Shown: positions 20,216 through 28,931, counted from the stretch's first letter. The stretch: 56,832 nt of DNA from Maritimibacter alkaliphilus HTCC2654 (GCF_000152805.1 NZ_CH902578.1:792256-849087), one strand, 5' to 3'. Notes: generated from the letters alone by a model not told the origin. Program-made: numbers and translations.

Positions 20216-20683
20216 TCAGCCGCCGACGATATCGTCGAGGTTGATCTTGCCGATGTTGCCCAGAAGCTGCCGCAGGAAGCCGATGCCGCGGGTGTTCGAC
20301 GTGGTCACACGGCGTGACAGCACGACGACGTTGCCCTCTTCCAGCCCGAAGCGTTCGATGTTCTCGACGACGCCCGCCTCGGTGAAGGTGATGCGCAGAA
20401 CCTCGCGGTCGATCTCTTCCTTCTCGCGGTAGCCGACCTGCTCGAACCGAGACTGGACGTAATACCACGCCTCTTCGGTGAGCAGACCCGCAGCCCCCGG
20501 CTTGCCGACGATGGCCGCCACGGTTTCGCGCGTGTCGAGGCCGACCATGATCTCTTCCACGTCCTGATCGGTCGGAAGATACCCGTGGTTGGAATAGATC
20601 GGGGTGCAGGCCGAAACGGCCACAGTGATGGCCAGGGCAGCCATAAGGCGCAGGATCCCCGCCTTCGTACCGGTCGCGGTCAT
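20216..20683 (-). CDS. bamE: Outer-membrane assembly lipoprotein BamE
   Basis: This 155-aa protein has a lipoprotein signal (hydrophobic ILRLMAALAITVAVSAC, lipobox Cys about residue 26) followed by a SmpA/OmlA fold. Conserved parts are NHGYLPT, EIMVGLDTRETVAAIVGKP, a WYYVQSRFEQ strand and ITFTEAGVVENIERFGLE. It anchors to the inner leaflet of the outer membrane and supports the BAM beta-barrel assembly machine. It is divergent from the DUF177 gene with 84 bp between starts. Confidence 0.93.
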   Translation of the reverse strand: MTATGTKAGILRLMAALAITVAVSACTPIYSNHGYLPTDQDVEEIMVGLDTRETVAAIVGKPGAAGLLTEEAWYYVQSRFEQVGYREKEEIDREVLRITFTEAGVVENIERFGLEEGNVVVLSRRVTTSNTRGIGFLRQLLGNIGKINLDDIVGG

Positions 20684-20767
20684 ACTGCCCCCCTTGCCTT
20701 GCCGCTTATTCTCTTGCACCAAGTTCATATTGAATGATTGCGCGGCGTTCAAGGAACGAAAAGGCAA

Positions 20768-21334
20768 ATGACGGCATCTGACGGCAAGATAGAGTATGGA
20801 CCGGTCCTTCGCGTGGCAGATTTGGACAAATCCCGCCCGCGTGAGATCGAAGTGAGCCTGAATGAGCGGCAGTTGAAGGCTCTGGCGGACGAGTTGGGAA
20901 TCGACGATCTGCGCAAGGTCCGGTTCACCGGAACGCTGAAACCGCTGTCCAAACGCGACTGGCGCTTCACGGGTCACATCGGCGCCACGGTGGACCAGAT
21001 GAGCGTCATTTCCCTCGATCCCGTCACGACCCGGATCGAGGAAGACGTCGAGCGGACATGGATCGCGGGGCTCGAGCCGACGACCGCCGACGAAAGCGAA
21101 ACGCCCAAGGACGTGGATCAGGAACCGCTCGGCACCGAGATCGACATGGGCACGGTGCTGGCCGAGGCGCTCGCCCTTGCCCTGCCCGACTATCCGCGCG
21201 GCGACGAGGAAGTGATCGGCGAGCAGGTCTTCACAGAACCGGGGAAAGAGGCGATGACCGACGAGGATGCAAAGCCCTTCGCCGGGCTTGCGGCCCTGCG
21301 CGACAAGCTGACCGGAGAGGGCGGCCACGACTGA
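20768..21334 (+). CDS. YceD/DUF177 family protein
   Basis: This 188-aa protein belongs to the DUF177 (YceD) family, which is almost always encoded just upstream of rpmF and is implicated in large-subunit rRNA metabolism. Visible traits are a central VRFTGTLKPLSKRDWRFTGHIGATV barrel segment and the acidic C-terminal part with EEDVERTW and ALALALPDYPRG; the usual Cys pairs near the centre are not obvious. ATG 20768 is chosen because it leaves the conserved domain intact and avoids an in-frame non-ATG extension. It begins the rpmF-plsX-fabH-ihfA cluster. Confidence 0.88.
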   Translation: MTASDGKIEYGPVLRVADLDKSRPREIEVSLNERQLKALADELGIDDLRKVRFTGTLKPLSKRDWRFTGHIGATVDQMSVISLDPVTTRIEEDVERTWIAGLEPTTADESETPKDVDQEPLGTEIDMGTVLAEALALALPDYPRGDEEVIGEQVFTEPGKEAMTDEDAKPFAGLAALRDKLTGEGGHD

Positions 21335-21450
21335 GGTTTCGCGGGTCTTTGCGCCCGCGTTTGAAACGCGCGCGCCCCATGCATATCTCCGGTTTGTCCG
21401 AGGCGCAGCCGGCCCCCGCGAAAACCCTTGCAAAACAGGAGAATCGCAGT

Positions 21451-21504
21451 ATGTTCCGGCCCTCTTTCAAAAGATGGGTTGGAACCGTGCGTTTAAGCGC
21501 GTAA
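21451..21504 (+). CDS. Possible 17-aa leader peptide upstream of rpmF
   Basis: An ATG at 21451 follows CAGGAG with 8-nt spacing and gives a 17-residue basic peptide (MFRPSFKRWVGTVRLSA). It lies in the 273-bp gap between DUF177 and rpmF. The good ribosome site is the only support; it could be chance. Confidence 0.25.
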   Translation: MFRPSFKRWVGTVRLSA

Positions 21505-21542
21505 GAGGCGGTCAGACTCGCGAAAGATGAGACTGGAACAAC

Positions 21543-21585
21543 GGGCTTCGGCCCCTGACGAAACAGGGCAACGACACCGAAGCCC
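21543..21585 (+). promoter_or_regulatory. Structured leader upstream of rpmF
   Basis: GGGCTTCGG (21543-21551) pairs with CCGAAGCCC (21577-21585). Nested inside is CCCTG-ACGAAA-CAGGG. The structure ends 22 bp before the L32 start codon, a position suited to translational feedback or mRNA processing (inference). Confidence 0.4.
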
Positions 21586-21607
21586 CCGCAAACATCGAGG
21601 TTGAGAC

Positions 21608-21817
21608 ATGGCTGTCCCTCAGAACAAAGTCACCAAGTCGCGCCGCAACATGCGCCGCTCGCACGACTCGCTCGTGGCTGACAACCCCAACGAATGCCCG
21701 TCCTGTGGCGAGCTGAAGCGTCCGCACCACGTGTGCCCGTCCTGCGGCCATTACGCCGACCGTGAAGTGGTCGCGATGGCCGACGAGGTGGACTTCGACG
21801 ACGAAGACGCGGCGTAA
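21608..21817 (+). CDS. rpmF: 50S ribosomal protein L32
   Basis: This is a 69-aa protein with the L32 start [20 protein letters not shown] and two CxxC pairs ([10 protein letters not shown] and HVCPSCGHY), forming a zinc ribbon. The length includes an acidic C-terminal tail typical of alphaproteobacteria. It is co-directional with DUF177 upstream and plsX 21 bp downstream, the usual arrangement linking ribosome and lipid synthesis. A structured leader precedes it. Confidence 0.97.
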   Translation: MAVPQNKVTKSRRNMRRSHDSLVADNPNECPSCGELKRPHHVCPSCGHYADREVVAMADEVDFDDEDAA

Positions 21818-21838
21818 GCCTGACACGAGGCCTGCCCC

Positions 21839-22966
21839 ATGACGGAAACGACGGACCCCGGTTCCCGGACGTCGGCCTCCGCACAGGGGCTGCAACGCAT
21901 TATCATTTCGGTCGACGCAATGGGCGGCGACCGCGGGCCGGCGGCTGTTGTCGCCGGTCTTGGTAAATCTGCGCGCAAGAACAAGCACATCGGGTTCATC
22001 CTGCACGGCGACAAGGATGAGATCGAACCGCTCGTGGCCAAGCGCCCGGAACTCAAGGGCATCTGCGAGGTGCGCCATGCCGAAGGCGTGGTGACGATGA
22101 CCGACAAGCCGACGCAGATTCTGCGCACCGGCAAGAATACCTCGATGTGGTCCGCCATCGACAGCGTGAAGAACGGCGAGGCCGAGGTCTGCGTGTCCTG
22201 CGGCAACACCGGCGCGCTGATGGCCCTGTCGATGATGCGCCTGCGCAAGCTGCCGGGCGTGTCGCGCCCCGCGATCGCGGTGTTCTGGCCCTCGCGCAAC
22301 CCCATCGGCTTCAACATCATGCTCGACGGCGGCGCCGACATCCGCGCCGACGAAATGGACCTGCTGCAATACGCCCTGATGGGCGCGTCCTATGCCCGCA
22401 ACGGCCACGGCATCCAGCGCCCGCGCGTCGGCCTGCTCAACGTCGGGACCGAAGAGCACAAGGGCCGGGCCGAGATCAAGGCCGCCGCCGACCTCATCAC
22501 CGACGCGGCCCCGGTGGCGAATTTCGACTACATCGGATTCGTCGAAGGGGGCGATCTGCTGTCCGACCGCGTGGACGTGATCGTGACCGACGGATTCACC
22601 GGCAACGTGGCGCTGAAGACCGGCGAAGGCACCGCCAAGATGGTGAACGAGGCGCTGAAAGACGCGTTCCTCGCCACGCCCCTGTCCCGCATCGCGGCAT
22701 TGCTCGCAACCACCTCGCTGCGCCGCCTGAAAAAGCGGATGGACCCGCGCCGGTCGAACGGCGGCGTGTTCCTCGGCCTGAACGGGACGGTGGTGAAAAG
22801 CCACGGTTCGGCAGACGCCACCAGCTTTTCCGCCGCAATCAAGCTCGCCTTCGACCTCGCGCAGTCGGGCTTCAACGAGAAGCTTGCGGCACGGGTTGCA
22901 TATACCCCCGGAGACACCCAAGATGCGCCAGCGTTGATCGAGAAGAAGGCGAGCGCAGAAGAATGA
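21839..22966 (+). CDS. plsX: Phosphate acyltransferase PlsX
   Basis: This 375-aa enzyme makes acyl-phosphate from acyl-ACP for phospholipid synthesis. Hallmarks are SVDAMGGDRGPAAVVAGL at the start, CVSCGNTGALMALSMMRLRKLPG, MLDGGADIRADEMDLLQYALMG and FVEGGDLLSDRVDVIVTDGFTGN. It is peripherally membrane-associated. The start ATG lies 21 bp after rpmF, and its stop overlaps the fabH start as ATGA, indicating translational coupling. Confidence 0.97.
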   Translation: MTETTDPGSRTSASAQGLQRIIISVDAMGGDRGPAAVVAGLGKSARKNKHIGFILHGDKDEIEPLVAKRPELKGICEVRHAEGVVTMTDKPTQILRTGKNTSMWSAIDSVKNGEAEVCVSCGNTGALMALSMMRLRKLPGVSRPAIAVFWPSRNPIGFNIMLDGGADIRADEMDLLQYALMGASYARNGHGIQRPRVGLLNVGTEEHKGRAEIKAAADLITDAAPVANFDYIGFVEGGDLLSDRVDVIVTDGFTGNVALKTGEGTAKMVNEALKDAFLATPLSRIAALLATTSLRRLKKRMDPRRSNGGVFLGLNGTVVKSHGSADATSFSAAIKLAFDLAQSGFNEKLAARVAYTPGDTQDAPALIEKKASAEE

Positions 22967-23937
22967 CAATACGCGCTGTGGTCCGCGGGGTCGGGCACTA
23001 CCTGCCCGAACGGATCGTCCCGAATAGCTGGTTCGAAGAACGGATCGACACGTCGGACGACTGGATTCGGTCGCGAAGCGGCATCGAACGGCGCCACTTC
23101 GCAGCCGAGGGCGAAACCACGTCCCAGATGGCCATCGCCGCCGCCAAAGAGGCGCTGCGCGACGCGGGCATGGGCGTCGATCAGGTCGATACGGTGATCG
23201 TCGCGACCTCGACCCCCGACCTGACATTCCCCTCCTGCGCCACGATGGTTCAGGCAGGCCTCGGCATGACCAAGGGCTTCGCTTTCGACGTTCAGGCGGT
23301 CTGCGCCGGGTTCGTCTTCGCGCTGGCCAACGCCAATGCGCTGATCGTATCCGGTCAGTCCAAATGCGTGCTGGTGATCGGGGCGGAAACCTTTTCGCGT
23401 ATCCTCGACATGGAAGACCGTTCGACCTGCGTTCTCTTCGGCGACGGGGCCGGCGCCCTGCTGATCGAGGCCGCGACCGGCACGGGCGAGAACACCGACC
23501 GGGGCATCCTGTCCTCGGACCTGAACTCCGACGGGCGTTACCGCGAGATGCTGTATGTCGATGGCGGCGTCTCGACCACCGGGACGGCGGGCAAACTGCG
23601 GATGCAGGGTAATCCCCTGTTCCGGCAGGCCGTCGAAAAGCTCGCCGCGACCGCCGATGCGGCCTTGGGCAAGGCGGGGTTCACCCATACAGACGTCGAC
23701 TGGATCGTGCCGCATCAGGCCAACATCCGGATCATTCAGGGCACGGCCAAGAAGCTCGACATGAGCATGGACAACGTGGTGGTGACGGTTCAGGACCACG
23801 GCAACACCTCGGCCGCCTCGATCCCGCTTGCACTCTACGAGGGCAAGAAACGCGGCCAGATCCGCGAAAACGACGTGGTCGTGACCGAGGCCATCGGTGG
23901 CGGACTTGCCTGGGGTGCCGTCGTTCTGCGCTGGTAA
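22963..23937 (+). CDS. fabH: 3-oxoacyl-ACP synthase III
   Basis: This 324-aa KAS III starts type II fatty-acid synthesis by condensing acetyl-CoA with malonyl-ACP. The catalytic triad is Cys in FDVQAVCAGFVFAL, His in DWIVPHQANIRII and Asn in DHGNTSAASIPLAL. The C-terminal GGGLAWGAVVLRW is the normal ending. The ATG overlaps the plsX stop by 4 bp. Confidence 0.98.
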   Translation: MTIRAVVRGVGHYLPERIVPNSWFEERIDTSDDWIRSRSGIERRHFAAEGETTSQMAIAAAKEALRDAGMGVDQVDTVIVATSTPDLTFPSCATMVQAGLGMTKGFAFDVQAVCAGFVFALANANALIVSGQSKCVLVIGAETFSRILDMEDRSTCVLFGDGAGALLIEAATGTGENTDRGILSSDLNSDGRYREMLYVDGGVSTTGTAGKLRMQGNPLFRQAVEKLAATADAALGKAGFTHTDVDWIVPHQANIRIIQGTAKKLDMSMDNVVVTVQDHGNTSAASIPLALYEGKKRGQIRENDVVVTEAIGGGLAWGAVVLRW

Positions 23938-23989
23938 TCGGCGCTTTCGCGCCAGATCGGCGTGAAACCCTTCTGCCAAGCCATTGATC

Positions 23990-24018
23990 TTGACTTGAAA
24001 ATCGAACCGCCCCATGCT
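23990..24018 (+). promoter_or_regulatory. Possible promoter of ihfA
   Basis: TTGACT (23990-23995) and CATGCT (24013-24018) are 17 bp apart in the 106-bp gap after fabH. The -10 is weak. A GGCGC-TTTC-GCGCC hairpin just after the fabH stop may attenuate read-through. Confidence 0.35.
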
Positions 24019-24043
24019 GCCCGAAACCATCTCGGGGGACGGT

Positions 24044-24346
24044 ATGAGTGAAAAGACGCTGACGCGCATGGACCTGAGCGAAGCCGTGTTTCGCGAAGTG
24101 GGCCTGTCGCGCAACGAAAGTGCCCAGCTTGTCGAAAGCGTGCTGGGCCATGTTTCGGACGCCCTCGTGAAGGGGGAGACGGTCAAGATCTCGTCGTTCG
24201 GCACCTTTTCGGTGCGCGACAAGGCGGCCCGCGTGGGGCGCAATCCCAAGACCGGGCAAGAGGTTCCGATCTCGCCGCGCCGTGTCCTGACCTTCCGTCC
24301 GTCCCAGATCATGAAAGAACGGGTTGCAGCCGGCAACAAGAGCTGA
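24044..24346 (+). CDS. ihfA: Integration host factor subunit alpha
   Basis: This 100-aa HU-family DNA-bending protein reads [21 protein letters not shown] at the N-terminus, [25 protein letters not shown] in the dimer core and arm, and [19 protein letters not shown] at the end, which matches IHF-alpha. It pairs with IHF-beta (not in the window). ATG 24044 follows GGGGGAC. The downstream MerR gene starts 35 bp after its stop, the usual ihfA-merR pairing. Confidence 0.95.
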   Translation: MSEKTLTRMDLSEAVFREVGLSRNESAQLVESVLGHVSDALVKGETVKISSFGTFSVRDKAARVGRNPKTGQEVPISPRRVLTFRPSQIMKERVAAGNKS

Positions 24347-24381
24347 GCCCGACCAAGAGCAGTCAATGAACGGGCATCGAC

Positions 24382-25770
24382 ATGGAACAGAAGTCACCTG
24401 ACGCCTTCCGCACGATCAGCGAGGTGGCCGAGTGGCTCGGCGTCCCCACCCACGTCTTGAGGTTCTGGGAAAGCCGCTTCACACAGGTCAAACCGGTGAA
24501 ACGCGCTGGCGGGCGGCGCTACTATCGCCCCAGCGACATGGAACTGCTCGGCGGTATCCGCAAACTCCTCCACGAAGACGGCATGACGATCCGCGGGGTG
24601 CAGAAGCTTCTGCGCGAAGAGGGCGTGAAACACGTCGCCGCCATGTCGCCCGCGCTCGATCTGGACGCCGAGGGCGACGGGGCGAGCAATGTGGTCTCGC
24701 TGTCGGCCCGCAGCCGCGCCAATGAAGCGGATGTCGAGGATGCAGAGGTCCTGGCCGAGGACGAAGGCACCCTGCCCGTCGACGAGGCGATGGAAGACGG
24801 CGCGGTCACGCCCGTCGACCCGGAAGAAGACCGGCCCGTGAGCTTCGGAACCGACGAAGACGCCGGACCGGCCGAGGTGGAAACCGATGCGCCGACCCTG
24901 TCCGACGAGGTGATCGCGCAAGCCGACGAACCCCAGCCCGAAGACGACTCCGCAGACGCCAACCTGTTCGCAGACCCGCTGGAAACCGCGCAGCCCGTGG
25001 ACGCGGTGAACGACGACGCGCTGGTCGACGAGACCACGCAGGAAGACGACTGGGCAGAGGATGAAACCGCCGACGCAGCCATAGGCGAAGAGGACGACGC
25101 GCCGCAGGTCGAAATGGTCACCTCCGGCGCATTGCCCGGCGACGACGACCCTTGGGCGCTGTCCTCCGACGAACCCGTCACGCCCGCGTCCGACCCGTCG
25201 GACGAGGCCGAAGACGACACGCCCATATGGAACCCGGCGGTCGAAGTCTCCGGCGCGGACGACAGCGACATCGTGGCCCCGACCGTGGATACGCCGCCCC
25301 ACACCGAAGACCCGCATATCTCGCGCGCCGATCCCGAGCCCGAGGAACATGGGCAAGAGGTGGAAGCGGCACCGCAGGACGACGACGACCTCGCGCCTGA
25401 CGCTCCAACCTATTCGGACATAGACGACCCCGCAGCCGTGCCCACCGCGGCGGAACCGACCGGGGACAACCCGGCACCCGATGTCGCGGCAGAGGCCGAC
25501 GACACCCCGACAGACCCCGCGCCGACATGGTCCGACGACACCGACATCCCCGTGGATGCGGGATATTCAGACTACGCGCCGGTTCTTGTGATGCCCGATA
25601 TCGACGACGATCCGGCGGACGGCACGTTGCCCCCGGATATCGCGCCCGTCGGCCCGCGGCTCAGGCGTTTGCGGGCCCGCGGCCTCACCTTGCCGCCCGC
25701 CCATCTCAGCGCGCTGTCGGACCGGCTGAAGACGCTTGGAAGCGACCCGTCGGACGGCGCGTTGCGATAA
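24382..25770 (+). CDS. MerR-family regulator with long acidic disordered tail
   Basis: This 462-aa protein has an N-terminal MerR-type winged helix (residues ~10-85: [20 protein letters not shown]-type helices, GRRYYRP wing, [15 protein letters not shown]), the CopG/YcgE-like set found next to ihfA in alphaproteobacteria. Then come about 300 residues very rich in Asp, Glu, Ala, Pro and Thr, almost surely unstructured. The last ~40 residues ([19 protein letters not shown]) are basic and look folded. The usual effector-binding domain of MerR is absent. Its targets are unknown. Confidence 0.85.
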   Translation: MEQKSPDAFRTISEVAEWLGVPTHVLRFWESRFTQVKPVKRAGGRRYYRPSDMELLGGIRKLLHEDGMTIRGVQKLLREEGVKHVAAMSPALDLDAEGDGASNVVSLSARSRANEADVEDAEVLAEDEGTLPVDEAMEDGAVTPVDPEEDRPVSFGTDEDAGPAEVETDAPTLSDEVIAQADEPQPEDDSADANLFADPLETAQPVDAVNDDALVDETTQEDDWAEDETADAAIGEEDDAPQVEMVTSGALPGDDDPWALSSDEPVTPASDPSDEAEDDTPIWNPAVEVSGADDSDIVAPTVDTPPHTEDPHISRADPEPEEHGQEVEAAPQDDDDLAPDAPTYSDIDDPAAVPTAAEPTGDNPAPDVAAEADDTPTDPAPTWSDDTDIPVDAGYSDYAPVLVMPDIDDDPADGTLPPDIAPVGPRLRRLRARGLTLPPAHLSALSDRLKTLGSDPSDGALR

Positions 25771-25794
25771 GCGAAACCGAATGCCAATCCGGTC

Positions 25795-25822
25795 TTGCCC
25801 AGCCTGCGAAAACTGGTATGTA
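25795..25822 (+). promoter_or_regulatory. Promoter of tRNA-Pro
   Basis: TTGCCC (25795-25800), a 16-bp spacer and TATGTA (25817-25822) lie 11 bp before the mature tRNA start. Confidence 0.55.
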
Positions 25823-25833
25823 GCACCCCACAT

Positions 25834-25910
25834 CGGGCTATGGCGCAGTCTGGTAGCGCGTCCGTCTGGGGGACGGAAGGTCGCAGGTTCAAGTCCTGCT
25901 AGCCCGACCA
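25834..25910 (+). tRNA. tRNA-Pro (anticodon GGG)
   Basis: This is a 77-nt cloverleaf: acceptor CGGGCTA/TAGCCCG, anticodon stem TCCGT/ACGGA, loop CTGGGGG giving GGG, T-loop GTTCAAG, discriminator A and an encoded CCA. All stems pair. Confidence 0.96.
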
Positions 25911-25920
25911 ATCACCGAAC

Positions 25921-25951
25921 CGCCCGCCCTCGCAAGGGGCGGGCGTTCGTG
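25921..25951 (+). terminator. Stem-loop terminator after tRNA-Pro
   Basis: CGCCCGCCC, 7-nt loop, GGGCGGGCG begins 10 bp after the tRNA 3' end and is followed by TTCGTGT. The T-tract is short, so termination is likely but not certain. Confidence 0.6.
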
Positions 25952-25968
25952 TATCCGGGGGATGGAAA

Positions 25969-27063
25969 ATGACGATGACCGGAACGGGGGTCCTGCCCTC
26001 GCAGACGCTGCGCCAGATGATCGACGCGGGCACACTTGCCGCCGATCCCGTGATCATCCCCGAACAGATCCAGCCCGCCTCGCTCGACCTGCGGCTCGGC
26101 ACCGTCGCCTACCGCGTGCGCGCGTCTTTCCTTGCGGGCGAAGGGCGCACGGTGGCGGACCGTCTGGACGAGTTCGAAATGCACCGCATCGACCTCACCC
26201 ACGGCGCGGTGCTGGAAAAGGGCGCGGTCTACGTCGTCCCGCTGATGGAGCGCCTCGCCCTGCCGGACGGTATTCAGGCGGTCGCGAACGCGAAAAGCTC
26301 CACCGGGCGTCTCGACCTTCTGACCCGCACGATCACCGATGGCGGGGTCGAGTTCGACCGCATCGCGCCGGGCTACACCGGCCCGCTCTATGCCGAGATT
26401 TGCCCCCGCTCCTTCTCGGTCCTCGTGCGCCCCGGCATGCGCCTCAACCAGATTCGCTTCCGTCAAGGTCAGGCCGTGCTGTCAGACGCCGACCTGCGCA
26501 CCCGTCACGCCGCCGATCCGCTGGTCGATGGGGCCCCTGTCATCGACAACGGCCTCGGCTTTTCGGTGGACCTGAAACCCGCGCAAGGCGACCTCGTCGG
26601 TTACCGCGCCAAACCCCATACCGGCGTCATCGACCTCGACAAGATCGGCCATTACGACCCGGCCGAGTTTTGGGAGCCGATTCACACAACCGAGGGCCGC
26701 ATCATCCTCGACCCCGGCGCCTTCTACATCCTCGTCAGCCGCGAAGCCGTGACGATCCCGCCCGACTGCGCCGCCGAAATGGCCCCCTACCTCGCCATGG
26801 TCGGTGAATTCCGCGTGCATTACGCAGGCTTCTTCGACCCGGGCTTCGGCCATGACACGGCCGGCGGCACAGGGTCGCGCGGCGTGCTCGAAGTGCGCTG
26901 CCACGAAGCGCCCTTCGTCCTTGAACACGGTCAGGTCGTGGGCCGCCTCGTCTATGAAAAGATGTCGGAAACCCCGGAAACCCTTTACGGTGCCGACCTG
27001 AAATCGAACTACCAGGGCCAGGGCCTCAAGCTTTCCAAGCACTTCCGCGCCCCGAAAGCCTGA
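25969..27063 (+). CDS. dcd: 2'-deoxycytidine 5'-triphosphate deaminase, two-domain form
   Basis: This 364-aa protein of the Dcd/dUTPase family makes dUTP (possibly dUMP) from dCTP for thymidylate synthesis. The first half has IQPASLDLRLG and the catalytic block AVANAKSSTGRLDLLTRTI with GGVEFDRIAPGYTGPLYAEI. The second half repeats the barrel theme (GAFYILVSREAVTIPPDCAAEM, then GEFRVHYAGFFDPGFG). Ordinary Dcd is about 190 aa, so this is the internally duplicated form known in alphaproteobacteria. ATG 25969 is used; a second ATG is two codons on. Confidence 0.9.
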   Translation: MTMTGTGVLPSQTLRQMIDAGTLAADPVIIPEQIQPASLDLRLGTVAYRVRASFLAGEGRTVADRLDEFEMHRIDLTHGAVLEKGAVYVVPLMERLALPDGIQAVANAKSSTGRLDLLTRTITDGGVEFDRIAPGYTGPLYAEICPRSFSVLVRPGMRLNQIRFRQGQAVLSDADLRTRHAADPLVDGAPVIDNGLGFSVDLKPAQGDLVGYRAKPHTGVIDLDKIGHYDPAEFWEPIHTTEGRIILDPGAFYILVSREAVTIPPDCAAEMAPYLAMVGEFRVHYAGFFDPGFGHDTAGGTGSRGVLEVRCHEAPFVLEHGQVVGRLVYEKMSETPETLYGADLKSNYQGQGLKLSKHFRAPKA

Positions 27064-27071
27064 CCCCGCGT

Positions 27072-27125
27072 CCCCTTCTCTGTTTCACAAATACTTTGGG
27101 AGGTCTGGAGGGCTAGCCCTCCAGA
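27072..27125. repeat. Dispersed intergenic palindromic repeat, copy 2
   Basis: It shares the lead CCCTTCTCTGTTTCACAAA and TACTT-GGGAGG with 17549-17603. The 10-bp stem TCTGGAGGGC / GCCCTCCAGA is fully conserved, with a TA loop. Further GC palindromes (GGCGGC..GCCGCC, and a module shared with 33.6 kb) follow to 27215. Confidence 0.85.
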
Positions 27126-27179
27126 GGCGGCGCCAGCCGCCTGCCACCGCGACGACCTGCCGAAGGCAGGGCGGCGCAA

Positions 27180-27216
27180 AACCTGCGCGGGCGCATGCTC
27201 GCACCGCTTGAAAACG
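27180..27216. repeat. Short dispersed repeat module shared with 33.63 kb
   Basis: GGCGCAAA-x-C-TGCGCGGGCG and CGCACCGCTT occur in the same order and spacing here and at about 33629-33666. This suggests a second mobile intergenic repeat family. Confidence 0.55.
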
Positions 27217-27222
27217 CTCGGA

Positions 27223-27432
27223 TCAGCGGATGCGTCGCACCAGTTTCGACGCTTGCTTTGCCCGGCGCGCGGTCTGGTTCGCGGCCTTGGCGCGCTGACG
27301 GTCCTCGGCTGTCATCTCACCCTGCGGCTTGCCGCGCCGTGCCGCATAGTCGATGCCCGCATCCACGCCCTTGTGGACGAGACGCCCAAGGACCATGCGC
27401 ACCACCATCGTGATCATTCGTTCGATATTCAT
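27223..27432 (-). CDS. Small conserved-looking hypothetical protein
   Basis: This 69-aa basic protein has an N-terminal amphipathic helix (MNIERMITMVVRMVLGRLV), a GIDYAARR segment and a Lys/Arg/Ala-rich C-terminus (AANQTARRAKQASKLVRRIR). I recognise similar short proteins in Rhodobacteraceae but no function. It lies 54 bp after scpB on the same strand, so it may end the argS-scpB run. The ATG at 27432 lies inside a longer in-frame extension that has no better start. Confidence 0.6.
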   Translation of the reverse strand: MNIERMITMVVRMVLGRLVHKGVDAGIDYAARRGKPQGEMTAEDRQRAKAANQTARRAKQASKLVRRIR

Positions 27433-27486
27433 CGGCCTGCCTCTGCCTGTTTTCGCCAGATTAACAGAACCGTTCAAAAAAAGGAA

Positions 27487-28137
27487 TCACTCTTCGAAGA
27501 GCTCGGACTGGCCCTCGTCGTCCTCGTCTTCGTCTTCTTCCCCACCCATCGCGGGCGGCGGGCGGCTTTCCAGAAGCCCGGCGGCGCGCAATTCTTTCAG
27601 CCCCGGAAGGTCGCGCGCGCTTTCCAGCCCGAAGTGATCCAGAAAGCCTTGCGTCACCACGAAGGTCACCGGACGCCCCGGGGACATGCGGCGGCGGCCG
27701 AAGCGGATCCACTCCATCTCGATCAATTGGTCGATGGTGCCACGGCTGACCGAAACACCGCGGATTTCCTCGATCTCGGCGCGGGTGACCGGCTGGTGAT
27801 AGGCGATGATCGCCAGCGTCTCGATCGCCGCGCGGCTCAACTTGCGCGTCTCGACCGTTTCCTTCTGCATGAGGTAGCCAAGGTCCGGCGCCGTGCGGAT
27901 CGCCCAGGCATCGCCAACCCTCACCACGCGCACACCACGCCCCTCGTAGCGCTTACGCAGATGCACCAGCGCCTCGGCGGGGTCCGAGCCATGAGGCATT
28001 CGCGCGGTCAGTTCGGCCACGGTCACGGGTTCGGCGCTGGCGAACAGGATCGCCTCGACCATCCGCTCCTGCTCGCCCATCGGAGGGGCTTCGAACAGGC
28101 TTTCCTCCTGCTCCACCGCGTCGTGTTCTTCAGTCAT
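27487..28137 (-). CDS. scpB: Segregation and condensation protein B
   Basis: This 216-aa kleisin-associated winged-helix protein binds ScpA and SMC in chromosome condensation. Typical ScpB segments are MVEAILFASAEPVTVAEL, KLSRAAIETLAIIAYHQPVTRAEIEEIRGV and PGRPVTFVVTQGFLDHFGLE. The C-terminus is strongly acidic. Its ATG overlaps the end of scpA by 8 bp, so the two are coupled. The longer in-frame extension inside scpA is rejected. Confidence 0.96.
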   Translation of the reverse strand: MTEEHDAVEQEESLFEAPPMGEQERMVEAILFASAEPVTVAELTARMPHGSDPAEALVHLRKRYEGRGVRVVRVGDAWAIRTAPDLGYLMQKETVETRKLSRAAIETLAIIAYHQPVTRAEIEEIRGVSVSRGTIDQLIEMEWIRFGRRRMSPGRPVTFVVTQGFLDHFGLESARDLPGLKELRAAGLLESRPPPAMGGEEDEDEDDEGQSELFEE

Positions 28138-28921
28138 TCGGTTTCCTGCGGATCTGGATGGGCGAGAACGTCTCGCCCTGCCGGATTTCGATTGCGCCCG
28201 CCTTGGCAAGCTCCAGAGAGGCCGCGAAATTCGCGGCCGTGGCCGAGCGGCGGCGCACGGGATCGTTGCCCCAGCCTTCGGGCATGTAGGACATGATGTC
28301 GGTCCACTCGCCGGCGAAACCGATCAGGTGGCGCATTCGGTCCAGCGCCTCCTCCATCGTCATGACGCTTTCGCGGTCCATGACGAAAGGCCGGAATTCG
28401 TCGCGGGTGCGGATGCGGGCATAGCCCTGCATGAGATCGAGCAGCGTGGCGGTGTAGCTGATCGTCTTTCGCCGCTCGACCACCTCGACCTGTCCACGCA
28501 CGAAAAAGTCGCGCCCTTTCTGATCGCGCGCCATGAGCCGCGCCGACACGTCGCGCATCGCTTGCAGGCGTTCCAGCTGGAACGCGAGATGCGCCGCCAG
28601 TTCCTCGCCCGACGGTCCCTCTTCGGTCGGATCGGGCGGCAAGAGCAGGCGCGACTTGAGAAAGGCGAGCCAGGCGGCCATGACCAGATAGTCCGCCGCC
28701 AGTTCGATGCGCAGATGCCGGGCCTTTTCGACGAAGGCCAGATACTGCTCGGCCAGCGCCAGCACGGAGATCTTGCGCAGGTCCACCTTTTGCGTGCGCG
28801 ACAGCGTCAGCAAAAGGTCGAGCGGCCCCTCGAACCCGTCGACATCCACGATCAGGGCTTCTGCGGCCATCCTCTCGGAGACCGACAGGACGTCTGCCTG
28901 AAACTCGTCGTCGTCTGACAT
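28130..28921 (-). CDS. scpA: Segregation and condensation protein A
   Basis: This 263-aa kleisin links SMC heads. It reads VDVDGFEGPLDLLLTLSRTQKVDLRKIS, followed by LAEQYLAFVEKA and ADYLVMAAWLAFLKSRLLLP, the standard ScpA N-terminus. The C-terminal winged helix contains VMTMEEALDRM and the AATFAASLELAK-type helix (here ATAANFAASLELAKAGAIE). It starts 10 bp after nagZ and overlaps scpB, making nagZ-scpA-scpB one operon. Confidence 0.96.
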   Translation of the reverse strand: MSDDDEFQADVLSVSERMAAEALIVDVDGFEGPLDLLLTLSRTQKVDLRKISVLALAEQYLAFVEKARHLRIELAADYLVMAAWLAFLKSRLLLPPDPTEEGPSGEELAAHLAFQLERLQAMRDVSARLMARDQKGRDFFVRGQVEVVERRKTISYTATLLDLMQGYARIRTRDEFRPFVMDRESVMTMEEALDRMRHLIGFAGEWTDIMSYMPEGWGNDPVRRRSATAANFAASLELAKAGAIEIRQGETFSPIQIRRKPND

Positions 28922-28931
28922 TGAAAAGGGG

